Shown: positions 18,230-29,614, numbered from the stretch's first letter. The stretch: 64,000 nt of DNA from Planktothricoides raciborskii GIHE-MW2 (GCF_040564635.1 NZ_CP159837.1:3335001-3399000); one strand, 5' to 3'. Notes: generated by a model from the letters alone, not told the origin. Numbers and translations are program-made.

Positions 18230-19909
18230 ATGAACAATAATCAAAAACCTTTCGGCAGTATTGCGATCGGACTTTCTGGTGGCGGCTATCGCGCCACTGC
18301 GTTTCACCTCGGAACCTTGGACTTCCTCGAATATGTGGGAATTCTCCAGGATGTGACGATGATATCAACGGTATCAGGGGGAACTTTTACCGGCGCCAGA
18401 TATGCACTATCCCAGGCTGATGGTAAAAGTTTTCCAGAATTCTTTCAAGGATTTTACCAGGATCTCGCATCCACTCATCTTCCCTCCCTTTGGTTAGAAG
18501 AACTCAACGCCCAGAGAGAAAGCGGAACTGGTGAAATTAAATTAATTAAAGCCGCTGCGAATGTCTACAACCAACGGCTGTTTAACGGATCTAAATTCGG
18601 CCAGTTATTTGATGCCGCCCCTAATATTCATCTCAAAGAAATCATCTTTAACGCCACCGAGTTTGACAATGGCTTAGTCTTCCGATTTCAACGCAGTAAC
18701 GGGGGGCTGATTGGTAACAACAAAATTTCTATTCCTCCAGAAGTCGCCAAACAAATCCGCATTGCCGATATTGTGGCAAGTTCCTCTTGTTTTCCTGGTG
18801 GCTTTGAACCAATGGTCTTTCCTGATGACTATTTCTCGGAAACTGAATATGAAAAAATCAAAGAAAAACTGCCGGAAAATTTGAAATCAACACTGCCAGT
18901 AGCTTTGATGGATGGGGGCGTTGATGATAATCAGGGGGTGCAAAGCCTCATGCTTGCCAATGACAGAATTCGTCGTCAGATTAAACAAGGTAAAACCCCG
19001 GAAACGGCAGAAATTGGCCTACTAATTGTCTCAGATACGGATAACATTCAGCCCAGTACCGAAGATATTTTTCAACCATCTTCTTATGTGAATCCCGAAA
19101 GTCAAGCTAAAACCAACCAAAGAATTTTAAGTAATGTAACTTTGGAAAATCTGGTTTTGATGAGTCGGTTTGCTCGCGGATTTATCTATCTAATTCCATT
19201 CCTGTTATTAGCTCAAGCCATTAGCGATCTGGTCAATCAAAAGTTTGAACCAATGGAGCTTTTATTGGTAGGAGTGCCATTTTTATTAAGTTTGAGTGTG
19301 GCGGGATTTATCGGTCTTTTATTCCAAGAATTTCGAGGAAATTTATTGCCCAATGTTCAAGAAAATTTACAGAAAGAACTTGGAGTATCTCTTTGGGATA
19401 ACACGCGAACTTTGACCGTTGATGAAGTATTAAAATTGGTAGAAATTCGCGTTGGTTCTATGTTAGTCTTGCCCACGGTTTTTATGAAACGAATTCGTAG
19501 TTTAGTCTCTCGCGAAGTTTACTCTAAGGATAAAGATGGCAACTTTAACACCTATGGCAATATCGTCATTGCTAACTATATCTACGATTTAGAAAAAAAA
19601 CAGGGTAAAAAATTTACCGATCCGAATTTAAAAAACCCTTCGGAGAAAATGCAACAAATAGCCACAGCATCTACCAATATGGCAACGACTCTATGGTTTA
19701 AATGGGGAGAAGAAAAGCAAGGTTTAAACCAAGTGATTTCCTGTGGTCAAGTTACTATGTGCTTTAATTTATTAGAGTATATCCTGGAACAGAAAGCTGA
19801 TAAAATTGGCCAAGATCCAGTAGTGACAGAAGTCTGGAACAAAAGTAAAGAAGCCTGGGAACTGATGCAAAATGACCCAGAAGCTTTAATTAAGCGATAT
19901 CAGCTTTAG
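18230..19909 (+). CDS. Patatin-like phospholipase with membrane segments
   Basis: From ATG 18230 the protein has 559 residues; a TTG at 18188 would add 14. The patatin core is clear: oxyanion loop SGGGYR (residues 16-21), nucleophile Ser49 in STVSGG, and the catalytic Asp228 in DGG. The residue before the nucleophile block is Thr where GxSxG has Gly. Two hydrophobic stretches at about residues 315-360 interrupt the domain and probably anchor it to a membrane. Family members hydrolyse acyl chains from phospholipids. It stands alone and ends at a strong bidirectional terminator. Confidence 0.85.
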   Translation: MNNNQKPFGSIAIGLSGGGYRATAFHLGTLDFLEYVGILQDVTMISTVSGGTFTGARYALSQADGKSFPEFFQGFYQDLASTHLPSLWLEELNAQRESGTGEIKLIKAAANVYNQRLFNGSKFGQLFDAAPNIHLKEIIFNATEFDNGLVFRFQRSNGGLIGNNKISIPPEVAKQIRIADIVASSSCFPGGFEPMVFPDDYFSETEYEKIKEKLPENLKSTLPVALMDGGVDDNQGVQSLMLANDRIRRQIKQGKTPETAEIGLLIVSDTDNIQPSTEDIFQPSSYVNPESQAKTNQRILSNVTLENLVLMSRFARGFIYLIPFLLLAQAISDLVNQKFEPMELLLVGVPFLLSLSVAGFIGLLFQEFRGNLLPNVQENLQKELGVSLWDNTRTLTVDEVLKLVEIRVGSMLVLPTVFMKRIRSLVSREVYSKDKDGNFNTYGNIVIANYIYDLEKKQGKKFTDPNLKNPSEKMQQIATASTNMATTLWFKWGEEKQGLNQVISCGQVTMCFNLLEYILEQKADKIGQDPVVTEVWNKSKEAWELMQNDPEALIKRYQL

Positions 19910-20004
19910 AGAATTTTCTGTCATGCTCAATCGGAAACCTAGGGAAGCATCTGGGCAGACGGCGAGATGCTTGGGATCATCCTAATGGGTAATTCTTAAA
20001 ACAT

Positions 20005-20037
20005 TAAAAAAGCTTCTGATATCAGAAGCTTTTTTTT
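20005..20037. terminator. Bidirectional terminator between patatin gene and pnp
   Basis: AGCTTCTGAT and ATCAGAAGCT form a perfect 10-bp palindrome (20011-20030), with an A-run on the left and a T-run on the right. It can end transcription of both convergent genes. Confidence 0.92.
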
Positions 20038-20073
20038 GCATCAACGGATTAATTTTGGTTTAAGCCGTGAATT

Positions 20074-22227
20074 TTATTGCATCCCGGCAGCAGCTTTAGC
20101 AGCAGCGGCTTCGTCGGGATGAATATTTAACCGAGTCAGGTTAATCCGACCTTTGTTATCAATTTCGCGGACTTTAATAATCACGCGATCGCCGACACTC
20201 AGTTCATCTTCTACCTTACCCACACGGTAGTCAGCAATTTGGGAAATATGAACCATCCCTTCTTTACCGGGGAGGAATTCCACAAAGGCACCAATGGGAA
20301 TAATCCGAGTCACCCGACCCACATAAACATCCCCAGCGGAAATCTTGCGGGTCATATTTTGAATAATGGTAATTGCCCGTTGGGCTCGGACATTATCCAT
20401 TGCGGAAACGGTGACAGTGCCATCATCTTCAATATCGATTTTGGCGCCGGTTTCCTCGGTAATACCTTTAATGGTCTTACCACCAGGTCCAATCACCATG
20501 CCAATGAGATCCGGATCGATCTTAATGGTCAACAACCGAGGAGCATAAGGAGAGATTTCTGACCGAGGTTGATCGATGGTGGCCAGCATTTTCTCCAAAA
20601 TATGCAGTCGGGCCGGTTTAGCTTGGTGGATAGCTTTGGCGACGGTTTCCAAGGATAGCCCGGTGATTTTCATGTCCATTTGTAAGGCAGTAATCCCCGC
20701 GTCTGTCCCCGCAACCTTAAAGTCCATATCCCCTAAGAAATCTTCAATCCCTTGAATATCCGTGAGGATGCGTACTTCGTCCCCTTCTTTAATTAACCCC
20801 ATTGCCGCACCAGATACGGGTTTAGAAATTGGCACCCCGGCATCCATCAAGGATAGGGTGGAACCGCAGACCGAACCCATTGAGGTAGAACCGTTGGAGG
20901 ATAAGACTTCGGAAACTACTCGAATCACATAAGGGAATTGTTCTTGGGGCGGCAACACTGGCACTAAGGCGCGTTCGGCTAATGCCCCATGTCCAATTTC
21001 CCGGCGTCCCGGCGATCGCATGGGTTTGGTTTCCCCCACGGAAAAAGGCGGGAAGTTGTAGTGATGCAGATAGCGTTTTTCGGTTTCCGGGTTGAGGTCG
21101 TCCGCGAGTTCTTGGGCATCTCCGGGAGTTCCCAAGGTGACAACGGACAGCACTTGAGTTAAGCCCCGTTGGAACAAACCCGTCCCGTGAACTCGTGACG
21201 GCAGCAGACCCACTCGACAGGAAATTGGCCGGACTTCATCAAGCTTACGACCATCGACGCGCACCCCTTCTTCCAGGATTTGTTTCCGCATCATTTGTTT
21301 GGTGACGTTCTTGAAGAAATTCCCCACCGCTTTACCATTTTCCGTGGCGGCGACTAACACGGGGTCTTCTTCCGGCAAACTCTCGATTTCTTGAGCGATT
21401 TCATCTTTAATGGCATCAAGAGCCGCATCCCGTTCCATTTTGTTCAGGTCATGGTTCTTGAGCACCACTTGGATTTTCTCTGTGGAGCGATCGCGAATAA
21501 AACTCTCCAAGACTTCATCTTCTGGGGGCGGTTCATCGATAACGATCTTCAGTCCGAGTTCCTCGATCATTTCCTGCTGGGCTTTAATCAAATCGCAGGC
21601 GGCTTCATAGCCAAAATCGATCGCTTCAATAATATCTTGTTCTGGGAGTTGATTGGCTCCGGCTTCCACCATAATCACCCCATCGGGGGATCCTGCGACG
21701 ACCAGATCGAGATCGCCTTCTTTAATTTCCTTATAGGTGGGATTAATAATAAAATCATCTCCCACCAAACCGACGCGCACGGCGGCCATTGGGCCATAAA
21801 AAGGTAACTCCGCCAACAGAACCGCCACCGATGCCCCAGTCACCGCCAACACATCTGGGGGAACTTGTTCATCCATTGACAGAGTTGTGGCCACAATTTG
21901 GATATCATCGCGCAACCAGTGAGGGAACAAGGGTCGCAGCGGACGGTCGATCAAACGGCTGGTCAGCGTCACCTTCTCTGGTGGACGCCCTTCTCGGCGC
22001 AAAAATCCACCGGGAATCTTGCCCCCCGCATAGAGTCGTTCTTCGTAATCTACTAACAGGGGGAGAAAATCAATCCCTTCTCGGCCCTGAGCTCGTGTGG
22101 CCGTGACAAAAACCGCAGTATCTCCTGACTGAATTAACACGGCACCCCCTGCTTGAGGTGCCAACAGTCCTACATTCAGTCGAATATCTCTTCCGTCAAA
22201 AGATATCGACTTAGAAATCTCTTTCAT
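20074..22227 (-). CDS. pnp: Polyribonucleotide nucleotidyltransferase (PNPase)
   Basis: The 717-residue protein has the full PNPase order: two RNase PH domains (about 1-210 and 310-535) separated by a helical domain, then a KH domain around [16 protein letters not shown] (about 565-580), then an S1 domain ([19 protein letters not shown], about 630-650). It degrades RNA 3' to 5' by phosphorolysis and may add tails in cyanobacteria. The length is normal. The ATG at 22227 has an AGGATAA ribosome site upstream. It ends at the shared terminator with the patatin gene. Confidence 0.97.
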   Translation of the reverse strand: MKEISKSISFDGRDIRLNVGLLAPQAGGAVLIQSGDTAVFVTATRAQGREGIDFLPLLVDYEERLYAGGKIPGGFLRREGRPPEKVTLTSRLIDRPLRPLFPHWLRDDIQIVATTLSMDEQVPPDVLAVTGASVAVLLAELPFYGPMAAVRVGLVGDDFIINPTYKEIKEGDLDLVVAGSPDGVIMVEAGANQLPEQDIIEAIDFGYEAACDLIKAQQEMIEELGLKIVIDEPPPEDEVLESFIRDRSTEKIQVVLKNHDLNKMERDAALDAIKDEIAQEIESLPEEDPVLVAATENGKAVGNFFKNVTKQMMRKQILEEGVRVDGRKLDEVRPISCRVGLLPSRVHGTGLFQRGLTQVLSVVTLGTPGDAQELADDLNPETEKRYLHHYNFPPFSVGETKPMRSPGRREIGHGALAERALVPVLPPQEQFPYVIRVVSEVLSSNGSTSMGSVCGSTLSLMDAGVPISKPVSGAAMGLIKEGDEVRILTDIQGIEDFLGDMDFKVAGTDAGITALQMDMKITGLSLETVAKAIHQAKPARLHILEKMLATIDQPRSEISPYAPRLLTIKIDPDLIGMVIGPGGKTIKGITEETGAKIDIEDDGTVTVSAMDNVRAQRAITIIQNMTRKISAGDVYVGRVTRIIPIGAFVEFLPGKEGMVHISQIADYRVGKVEDELSVGDRVIIKVREIDNKGRINLTRLNIHPDEAAAAKAAAGMQ

Positions 22228-23411
22228 CTAGTTATTTATCCTTCTATATTCACTCGCTATCCTTTGGCAAGGCGATCTTCAGGGGGTTAGCTTTGGCGAT
22301 TCTCAAGCTTAAACGTTCTATGTTGACTATTCACTCCGGGCAATTGCAGCACTGTTTTCAAATATTCGAAGTTTTGCTGGGGCGAGGAACCAACTGGGGG
22401 AGGGGGGTAATCGCTATCCTACTTTAGGATGTTCATGCTTTAGCTATCTTACTCATCAAGAGAGACACAAAGCTTTCCAACATGATTGGCGAGGGGGCAA
22501 GCATTGCGCCCCTACAGTGGTGTTTCTCCAGGAAGAAAGTTTTTTCCCCCTGTAATTTCTCATTTGTTCCGCTTCTGGCCACTGTTCCACGGCTTCCACT
22601 CGGTCTGGCAGTGGTATAATATCGCCCGATGTCACTCCAGCTACATTTTCTGCCTCCCCAGAGCTTTTAGTTTTCAGGAGAACCGACGGCTTGGCTAACT
22701 CGATATGACGATCGCTCAAGAGTGCTATTCCAGTCTTACCTTTTAGGATCAACTATGTATGATAACCCACTCAGGTGACAAATGCTCTTTAAATTAGAAC
22801 TGAGGCATCCACTCTGGTATGTTCGGCGGCCAGTGGCCGGGGATTCCCCAGATACAGGATTTCAATTCAGACAAAGGATAAGCTCTTGAACATTTTCAAC
22901 CCGATAGTTAAAAATACTGGAGAGGGAAGCGACTAATTTTTCCCTGCTGGCGGAAAATTGGCTCTGTTTCTGAGTATTTCTAGCGATAAAATATGCTTTG
23001 GCGTGATGATTTATTCTTCGATAAATCTCCCTCTTGCTTGTTTGGTCGAGCGGCGTCACTCAAAATAATTTTCTGAAAATGTTTGAATTTTGAGACGTAT
23101 TTTCACCGCTCTATGTTAACCAGGTTAACTGGCTAGGATAGATTGGTGGCAGTCAGATGATCGCTCTAAGAATCGTCACAGATAATTATTATACATAATT
23201 AGCGGATAATTAGCAAATAATCCACCCCAATCAAAAAAATATAAAAAATATAAAAAATATAAAAACTTAGTAAAGTTGCGGTAAATTAATCAGGTTTTCG
23301 TGATATTATGGCAAATATAGAGTCAAAAAAATCTGACTAAATTTTAAAAAAGCTGTCAACGAACGAGATCGCATAAACTGTAAAAGAGATTTTTGAGGCA
23401 ACGGAATCAGT
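22228..23411. other. Long intergenic region between divergent pnp and SNF2 genes
   Basis: This 1.2-kb stretch lies between divergent genes and should hold both promoters. Two minus-strand reading frames exist (22456-22752, 98 codons; 22862-23059, 65 codons), but neither has a recognisable domain, and the first ends in repeat-derived sequence (GGGGCAAGCATTGCGCCCC palindrome near 22495-22514). ATATAAAAAATATAAAAA direct repeats lie at 23237-23262. I see no confident gene. Confidence 0.5.
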
Positions 23412-26400
23412 ATGGGAATTTTACATGGTAGCTGGAAACTGGAAAAACAGGGCAGTTATCTATTTATTTGGGGAGAAACTTGGCGGAAAATAACCGATGG
23501 AGAGAACAATCCCGCTAGTGAGATCGCCCCACATCCTCTGGGGATGAGTGGAGCAGAATTCACGGATTTTCTCACGTCACTTCAGCAAAGTAACCGGATT
23601 AAGTGGGAAATCCCCGTGGAGAAGCCCCCAGAAAAAGCAAAAAGCAAACAGCGATCGCGATTTTACCAGGCGAATCTTCAACCAAATACCTCTGAGTATG
23701 TCTCTGAATGGGGCATAGAGGCGATCGCCCTGCCAACTCAAATTCTGGAAACTGGCAGCCCCATTCCCCTGCATTCCGGTGCCACCATTCCCGCCAAAAC
23801 CGATCCCAATTACTCATCCCTTTCCCTCTATCCTTGGCAAGTCGAAGGCATTCGCCTAGGCACTGTAGACGCTTTAAAATTTTTACAAGCCTTACCCCTA
23901 GGGGGCGTCACCGAAGAGCAAAACTGGTTAGGGGCTGACCTGCGCTTTTGGTCTCATGTGACCCGATGGACCTTAGATTTACTAGCGCGGGGCAAATATC
24001 TCCCCGGACTCGCCCCACAAGGGGAGCGGATGGTGGCAAGTTGGCAACCTCTTCTGGACAGCGCCACAGACCAAAGCCGCTTTAACAACTTTGTCCACCT
24101 GATGCCCCTGGCCTGTCGGACTTATCAGGGAGAACCAGAAGCCGCAGCCGCCCCAGACCAACCGCCAGGGGAAGGCGAACCAGAAGCCCAGGAAGCCAAG
24201 ATTGGTCTGTGCGTAGATTTATTCATCCCCCGGCGAGTCTTGCTGCGATCGGTTTTACACCATTTAATTGACCTTCAAATTCGCCAAGCCCTCACGGGGC
24301 AGTCTCAGCCCCAAATCACCTCGGTTCCTCTACGCCAATGGTTAGAAAAGTTAGCGGCGCCACAACCGCAGAAAATGGCTCCAGCGGTCGCCGAAAAAAT
24401 TAGCGCTATTTGGGAAACTTGGACGGGGCCGGTGAAACATCATCTGGCGGGGCAACAAAAGTTTCGCGCCTGTTTTGAACTCATGCCCCCCTGTTACGGC
24501 GACCCCCATTGGACATTACATTATTTCTTACAAGCGGTTGATAATCCTCACTGTTTGGTGAAAGCCCGCACGATTTGGCAAAATCCTGTAGATGAATTCA
24601 TTTATCAGGGGCGAAAAATTAAAAATCCCCAGGAAACTTTGCTGGCCGGTTTGGGGTTAGCTTCGCGAATTTATCCCCCCATTGAAGCGAGTTTAAACCA
24701 GAAATCTCCTCAGTCTTGTGCCTTAAATCCCCAAGAAGCTTATCAGTTTATTAAAGCTGCTGCTTGGCGCTTTGAGGATAGCGGTTTAGGGGTGATTATG
24801 CCGGAAAGTTTGTCTAATACCGGCGGCTGGGCTAGTAAGTTGGGCTTGAGTATTCGGGCGGAAACCCCCAAAGTCCGTCAAGGTGGTTTAGGGTTACAAA
24901 GTTTGTTGAATTTTCAATGGGAATTAAGCATTGGGGGACAAACTTTAACTAAGGCAGAATTTGAAAAACTGGTGGCGCTGAATTCTCCTTTGGTAGAAAT
25001 TAATGGGGAATGGGTGGAATTGCGATCGCCGGATATTAAAGCGGCACAAGAATTTTTCCAATCCCGCAAAGAGCAAATGTCTTTATCCTTAGAAGATGCT
25101 TTACGGTTGGCCACCGGGGATACTCAAACCATTCAAAAATTACCCGTAGTTAACTTTAGCGCCGGGGGACAACTGGAGGAATTACTTAATACTTTAACCA
25201 ATAATCAAGCCCTCAAAGATATTGAACCGCCAGCTACTTTAAAAGGCACTTTGCGACCATATCAATTACGCGGGGCTAGTTGGTTAAATTTCTTACAAAA
25301 TTGGGGTCTGGGGGCTTGTTTGGCGGACGATATGGGTTTGGGTAAATCTGTAGAAACCATCGCCTTTTTACTTCATATGCAAGCACAAAATAATTTATTG
25401 TCCCCGGTTTTATTAGTTTGTCCCACCTCGGTGTTAGGCAACTGGGAACGAGAACTGAAGCGATTTGGCCCTAGTTTAAAAGTGATGGTGCATCATGGGG
25501 ATAAACGGTATAAAAGCCACCAATTCGCGATCGCCGTTCAGCGGAAAAATGTAGTTCTGACCAGTTATCCTCTGTTATACCGAGATGAGGCGACGTTTAA
25601 AGGGGTGAAGTGGCAAGGGATTATTTTAGATGAAGCCCAAAATATTAAAAATCCCCTGGCGAAACAATCCCAAGCAGTGCGAAATTTAGAGGCATCTTTC
25701 CGCATTGCCCTGACGGGGACTCCGGTAGAAAATAAACTCCAAGAACTCTGGTCTATTTTAGAATTTCTCAATCCAGGTTATTTGGGCAGCAAGCAATTTT
25801 TTCAGCGCCGCTTTGCGGTTCCCATTCAAAAATATGGCGACACGGAATCATTGCAAACTCTGCGATCGCTGGTTCGTCCCTTTATTCTCCGTCGCACCAA
25901 AACCGACAAAACCATTATTCAAGATTTACCGGAAAAACAAGAAATGCCGGTATTTTGTGGACTCTCCAACGAACAGGCGAGTTTATATCAAAAATTGGTG
26001 GATGAATCTCTGGCGGAAGTGGAGTCAGCGGAAGGCATCCAACGTCATGGCATTATTTTAGCATTACTCACTAAGCTGAAACAAATTTGCAATCATCCGG
26101 CGCAATTTCTGAAGGAACAAACCCTGGAGAAAGGCCATCGTTCGGCGAAATTAATGCGATTAGAGGAAATGATTGAAGAATTAATTTCTGAAGGCGATCG
26201 CGCCTTAATCTTCACCCAGTTTGCAGAATGGGGAAAACTGCTGAAACCTTATTTAGAACAACAACTGGGACGAGAAGTTTTATTTCTCTATGGGGCGACG
26301 CGGAAAAATCAACGAGAAGAAATGATCGATCGCTTCCAAGAAGACCCCCAAGGGCCACCGATTATGATTCTTTCCTTAAAAGCCGGTGGCGTTGGGTTAA

Positions 26401-26693
26401 ACTTAACTCGTGCTAACCACGTTTTTCACTTCGATCGCTGGTGGAACCCTGCCGTAGAAAATCAAGCCACTGACCGAGTATTTAGAATTGGGCAAACCCG
26501 CAACGTGCAAGTGCATAAATTTGTTTGTAGTGGTACGCTAGAAGAGAAAATTCACGACTTAATCGAAAGTAAGCAAGCCTTAGCAGAACAAGTGGTTGGT
26601 TCTGGAGAAAATTGGCTCACTGATTTGGATACAGACCAATTGCGAAACTTGCTGATTCTTGACCGCAATGCGGTGATTGATGAAGATGAATAA
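23412..26693 (+). CDS. SNF2-family DEAD/DEAH-box helicase-like ATPase
   Basis: The 1093-residue protein has a long N-terminal region (about 1-590, cyanobacterial SNF2-associated) and a complete SNF2 motor. Visible motifs are ADDMGLGKSVET (Walker A, Lys645), DEAQ at about 740-743 (motif II), LTGTPVEN (motif III), LSLKAGGVGLNLT (motif V) and QATDRVFRIGQ (motif VI). Such ATPases translocate on DNA and remodel protein-DNA complexes; the bacterial role is poorly known. These genes often neighbour a SWIM-zinc-finger gene, which is absent here; the next gene encodes a J-domain protein. Confidence 0.92.
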   Translation: MGILHGSWKLEKQGSYLFIWGETWRKITDGENNPASEIAPHPLGMSGAEFTDFLTSLQQSNRIKWEIPVEKPPEKAKSKQRSRFYQANLQPNTSEYVSEWGIEAIALPTQILETGSPIPLHSGATIPAKTDPNYSSLSLYPWQVEGIRLGTVDALKFLQALPLGGVTEEQNWLGADLRFWSHVTRWTLDLLARGKYLPGLAPQGERMVASWQPLLDSATDQSRFNNFVHLMPLACRTYQGEPEAAAAPDQPPGEGEPEAQEAKIGLCVDLFIPRRVLLRSVLHHLIDLQIRQALTGQSQPQITSVPLRQWLEKLAAPQPQKMAPAVAEKISAIWETWTGPVKHHLAGQQKFRACFELMPPCYGDPHWTLHYFLQAVDNPHCLVKARTIWQNPVDEFIYQGRKIKNPQETLLAGLGLASRIYPPIEASLNQKSPQSCALNPQEAYQFIKAAAWRFEDSGLGVIMPESLSNTGGWASKLGLSIRAETPKVRQGGLGLQSLLNFQWELSIGGQTLTKAEFEKLVALNSPLVEINGEWVELRSPDIKAAQEFFQSRKEQMSLSLEDALRLATGDTQTIQKLPVVNFSAGGQLEELLNTLTNNQALKDIEPPATLKGTLRPYQLRGASWLNFLQNWGLGACLADDMGLGKSVETIAFLLHMQAQNNLLSPVLLVCPTSVLGNWERELKRFGPSLKVMVHHGDKRYKSHQFAIAVQRKNVVLTSYPLLYRDEATFKGVKWQGIILDEAQNIKNPLAKQSQAVRNLEASFRIALTGTPVENKLQELWSILEFLNPGYLGSKQFFQRRFAVPIQKYGDTESLQTLRSLVRPFILRRTKTDKTIIQDLPEKQEMPVFCGLSNEQASLYQKLVDESLAEVESAEGIQRHGIILALLTKLKQICNHPAQFLKEQTLEKGHRSAKLMRLEEMIEELISEGDRALIFTQFAEWGKLLKPYLEQQLGREVLFLYGATRKNQREEMIDRFQEDPQGPPIMILSLKAGGVGLNLTRANHVFHFDRWWNPAVENQATDRVFRIGQTRNVQVHKFVCSGTLEEKIHDLIESKQALAEQVVGSGENWLTDLDTDQLRNLLILDRNAVIDEDE

Positions 26694-26799
26694 GTTTTGC
26701 ATTTATAGCACTTGGCAGAGTTATGAAGTACAAAAAAACCTGTCATTCCCGCGCGGGAATCCAGAACAACTCTGTACTTCATCGGGATCATAACCGCTA

Positions 26800-26912
26800 T
26801 AATGGTTATTAGTTGTTGCTTATTGGTTGTTGGTTATTAGTTATTGGTTATTTGGGGGTTTTTCCGAATCACGAATAACCAATAACTAATAACTAAATCA
26901 ACCAGTAACTAA
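26800..26912. repeat. Long AT-rich inverted repeat after the SNF2 gene
   Basis: Simple TTGGTTATTAG-type repeats on the left (26806-26851) are mirrored by AATAACCAATAACTAATAAC (26873-26892) on the right, around GGGGGTTTTTCCG. The arms can form a long hairpin between two same-direction genes. Similar TTGTTGATTG/CAACCACCAACC arms occur at 29620-29775. Confidence 0.75.
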
Positions 26913-26967
26913 ATGATTAATTTGCCGATTAACTCAATGTAATTAACCTAATTAACTGCCGCAAAAC

Positions 26968-28050
26968 ATGGCCAAAAAAAAGACAAAAACCGCTCCGCAG
27001 CCGAATACAGATTTAGCCCTGTCTTCCTTTCATTTGCGCTTTGATGAATTACAAAAAGACCATCAATGGCTGCTGAAGCAAATTCAAAAAAAACGTAAAG
27101 AATTAAATAATTTTCTGGAGCAAATGCAAAAAATTGCGGTTGAGATTATCCAACAAACTCAGCCGTTTCATAAAGAACTGATCGAACTCGATCAAGAAAT
27201 TCATGCTTTATTTGCGGAGATTTTTGAAACTCGTAAATTGGGGAAAAAAACTCAAAAAGAAGTCAAAGGAATTTATCGCAGGCTTCAGATGTTAGGGATA
27301 ATTAGTCCGAAAAAAATGCATAATTCAAATGATGAAGATGAAGCGGAGGATAAAAACGCCGATAAATCTGCCAAAGATGACGAAGATGATGATTTTAATT
27401 TCGGCTTCGATGGGGATTATTTTAACCAGGAAAATAATCCGCCACCAGACCATGACAAGTCTAAAGCAAGTGGAGACTTAAAGCAAATGCGCCGGACTTT
27501 TCTCCGGTTGGCAGAAGTCTTTCATCCTGATAAGGTGAATAACCAAGAAAATCAGGAACATTACACGGAGGTGATGAAAGAAATTAACCGCGCTTATGAG
27601 GAAGGAGATTTAGCTCGATTGTTGGAAATTGAGCGCCAGTATCAGGTGGGTCAATCTATTGACTTGGCGAATGCTTCTAGTAGCGAAATTGAACGACAGT
27701 GCGATCGCCTGGAACAGGATAATCAATTACTGGAAAATCAATATGAAAACTTAAAATCTGAACTACGCTGGATGCGAGCTACTCCAGAAGGGGAGATGGT
27801 GAAAAGCTATCGGGCAATTAAGAAAGAAGGGTTAAACCCGATTGACTACATGGTGGCCGATGCGAAAAGGCACATTGAAGAATTGGCAAACGTCAGAACA
27901 TTTGTGAAAGATTTTCGCGATAAAAAAATCACCATTAAAGAGTTTTTAGATGGGCCGGTTTCCGCACGGGATAATGCTGAGGATGATCTGGATGCGATGA
28001 TTCAGCAAGCTTTGCAAGAGTTAGGGATAACAGTTATCAGAAGGCGTTGA
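26968..28050 (+). CDS. Coiled-coil J-domain protein
   Basis: The 360-residue protein has charged coiled-coil segments (about 15-95 and 225-260), an acidic low-complexity stretch (about 112-150) and a J-domain-like segment with HPDK at residues 186-189 inside RLAEVFHPDKVN. J domains stimulate the ATPase of Hsp70 (DnaK). It lacks the Gly/Phe and zinc regions of DnaJ, so it is a specialised co-chaperone at most. Its function is otherwise unknown. Confidence 0.75.
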   Translation: MAKKKTKTAPQPNTDLALSSFHLRFDELQKDHQWLLKQIQKKRKELNNFLEQMQKIAVEIIQQTQPFHKELIELDQEIHALFAEIFETRKLGKKTQKEVKGIYRRLQMLGIISPKKMHNSNDEDEAEDKNADKSAKDDEDDDFNFGFDGDYFNQENNPPPDHDKSKASGDLKQMRRTFLRLAEVFHPDKVNNQENQEHYTEVMKEINRAYEEGDLARLLEIERQYQVGQSIDLANASSSEIERQCDRLEQDNQLLENQYENLKSELRWMRATPEGEMVKSYRAIKKEGLNPIDYMVADAKRHIEELANVRTFVKDFRDKKITIKEFLDGPVSARDNAEDDLDAMIQQALQELGITVIRRR

Positions 28051-28137
28051 ATTCGGGAGCGGAATTATTCGATCGCGGGTTTGATTTTGCTGTCTCAGCT
28101 AAAATTCCGGTGCATTCAGCGATCAGGTGATTTTTGT

Positions 28138-28187
28138 CCGGTATTTTGTCCGGTATTTTGCCCGGTATTTTGCCCGGTATTTTGCCC
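28138..28187. repeat. Four 12-bp tandem repeats
   Basis: CCGGTATTTTGT/C is repeated at 28138, 28150, 28162 and 28174 in the 354-bp spacer before the site-2 protease gene. The rest of 28051-28404 is AT-rich with no gene seen. Confidence 0.9.
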
Positions 28188-28404
28188 ATCAGCAGTAGAG
28201 ACGGCAGGTGAAACCATCTCTATTGCTTTCCCGAATATTTAAAAATAAATCAGTAAATCAGATTATTAATTTTTAGTTAAATTTTCCCAAATTTAGCCCG
28301 GTATCAATTAACGAGGCTCAAATTATCTACAATAGGGGAAACAGGATTAAACAAAGGGTCTTCTCCTATTGGAAAAGTCCGGCTAACAAGGAAGGGAAAG
28401 GGTT

Positions 28405-29601
28405 ATGCAGGCAGGTTGGCGCATCGGATCTATATTTGGCATTCCTCTATATATAGATTCTTCTTGGTTAATTATTATTACATTGATGACTTTGGCGAAT
28501 GGGTTAGAATTTGCTAACCGATGGCAACCCGTTCTGGCTTGGAGTGCGGGCTTGGCAATGGCGCTGTTGTTATTTGGTTCTGTATTGCTGCATGAGTTGG
28601 GGCATAGTCTGGCGGCGCGGTCGCAAGGCATCCAAGTTAACTCGATTACTTTGTTTATTTTTGGGGGCATTGCGGCGATTGACCGAGAGTCCAAAACTCC
28701 CGAAGAAGCGTTTCAAGTGGCGATCGCAGGTCCTGCGGTGAGTTTTATTTTATTTGTGCTGCTGGCAGTGGTGGGCAAATTTTTGCCAGACAAGTCCTTA
28801 CTTCAATCTCTGGTTGCCGATTTATCCAGAATTAACTTAGTTTTGGGCTTGTTTAATCTGATTCCTGGTTTACCCCTGGATGGGGGTCAGGTACTCAAAG
28901 CAGCGGTGTGGAAACTCACGGGCGATCGCTTTGCCGGGGTGCATTGGGCAGCGAAAACCGGCAAAGCTTTGGGTATGACCGCGATCGCCCTGGGGCTATT
29001 TCTGGTCTTTTTAGCCGATGATTTCAGTGGTTTATGGATTTCCCTAATTGGCTGGTTTGCCTTTCAGAATGCCACTGCATATGATCGCTTTACCAATTTA
29101 CAAGAAGCCTTACTAAATATCCATGCGGAAGATGCCATGACTCGTGCTTTTCGCGTGGTCAATGCCGACATGACCCTCCGTACCTTTGCCGATGAATATA
29201 TCCTGTCTGACGATCGCTATTCGATCTATTTTGCCGCCGCTCATGGTCGGTATCGCGGCCTAGTTCAGCCCAACGATCTGCGGATGATTTCTCGCAGCGA
29301 CTGGGACAATCAAACCTTAAATAGCATTGTCCATCCCTTGCCAGAATTAATCAGCGTCGGCGAACGGTCGTCCCTGGTAGAAGTGATTAAGCTGATGGAA
29401 GCCAAGAATTTACCCTGGATTACGGTACTGTCTCCAGCGGGTGCGGTTTCCGGTGTGATCGATCGCGGGGATATTGTGGCGGCTTTAGGGAAAAAGCTGA
29501 ATATTCCCATTTCTTCGGCGGAGATTAAGCGAATCAAAGAAGAAGGCAAGTATCCCCCCGGTTTTCAATTAGGGGCGATCGCTGATGCTACCGAAGAATA
29601 A
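28405..29601 (+). CDS. Site-2 protease family metalloprotease with CBS domain
   Basis: The 398-residue protein is a polytopic M50 peptidase. The zinc site HELGH is at residues 63-67 within a membrane helix, and the third ligand Asp159 sits in NLIPGLPLDGGQ. About six hydrophobic segments span residues 10-230. A CBS-domain pair (about 240-365) follows, which usually senses adenine nucleotides. Members cut membrane-bound regulators within the bilayer. A strong AAGGGAAAGGG ribosome site precedes the ATG. The substrate is not evident; no anti-sigma gene is adjacent. Confidence 0.9.
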   Translation: MQAGWRIGSIFGIPLYIDSSWLIIITLMTLANGLEFANRWQPVLAWSAGLAMALLLFGSVLLHELGHSLAARSQGIQVNSITLFIFGGIAAIDRESKTPEEAFQVAIAGPAVSFILFVLLAVVGKFLPDKSLLQSLVADLSRINLVLGLFNLIPGLPLDGGQVLKAAVWKLTGDRFAGVHWAAKTGKALGMTAIALGLFLVFLADDFSGLWISLIGWFAFQNATAYDRFTNLQEALLNIHAEDAMTRAFRVVNADMTLRTFADEYILSDDRYSIYFAAAHGRYRGLVQPNDLRMISRSDWDNQTLNSIVHPLPELISVGERSSLVEVIKLMEAKNLPWITVLSPAGAVSGVIDRGDIVAALGKKLNIPISSAEIKRIKEEGKYPPGFQLGAIADATEE

Positions 29602-29614
29602 TTAATCGCTAAAA

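Noticed and set aside
22456-22752. 98-codon minus-strand ORF between pnp and the SNF2 gene
   Set aside because: It has no recognisable motif, and its end is a dispersed GGGGC palindrome; a decayed gene cannot be excluded.
22862-23059. 65-codon minus-strand ORF
   Set aside because: Protein-like composition but no ribosome site, domain or operon support.
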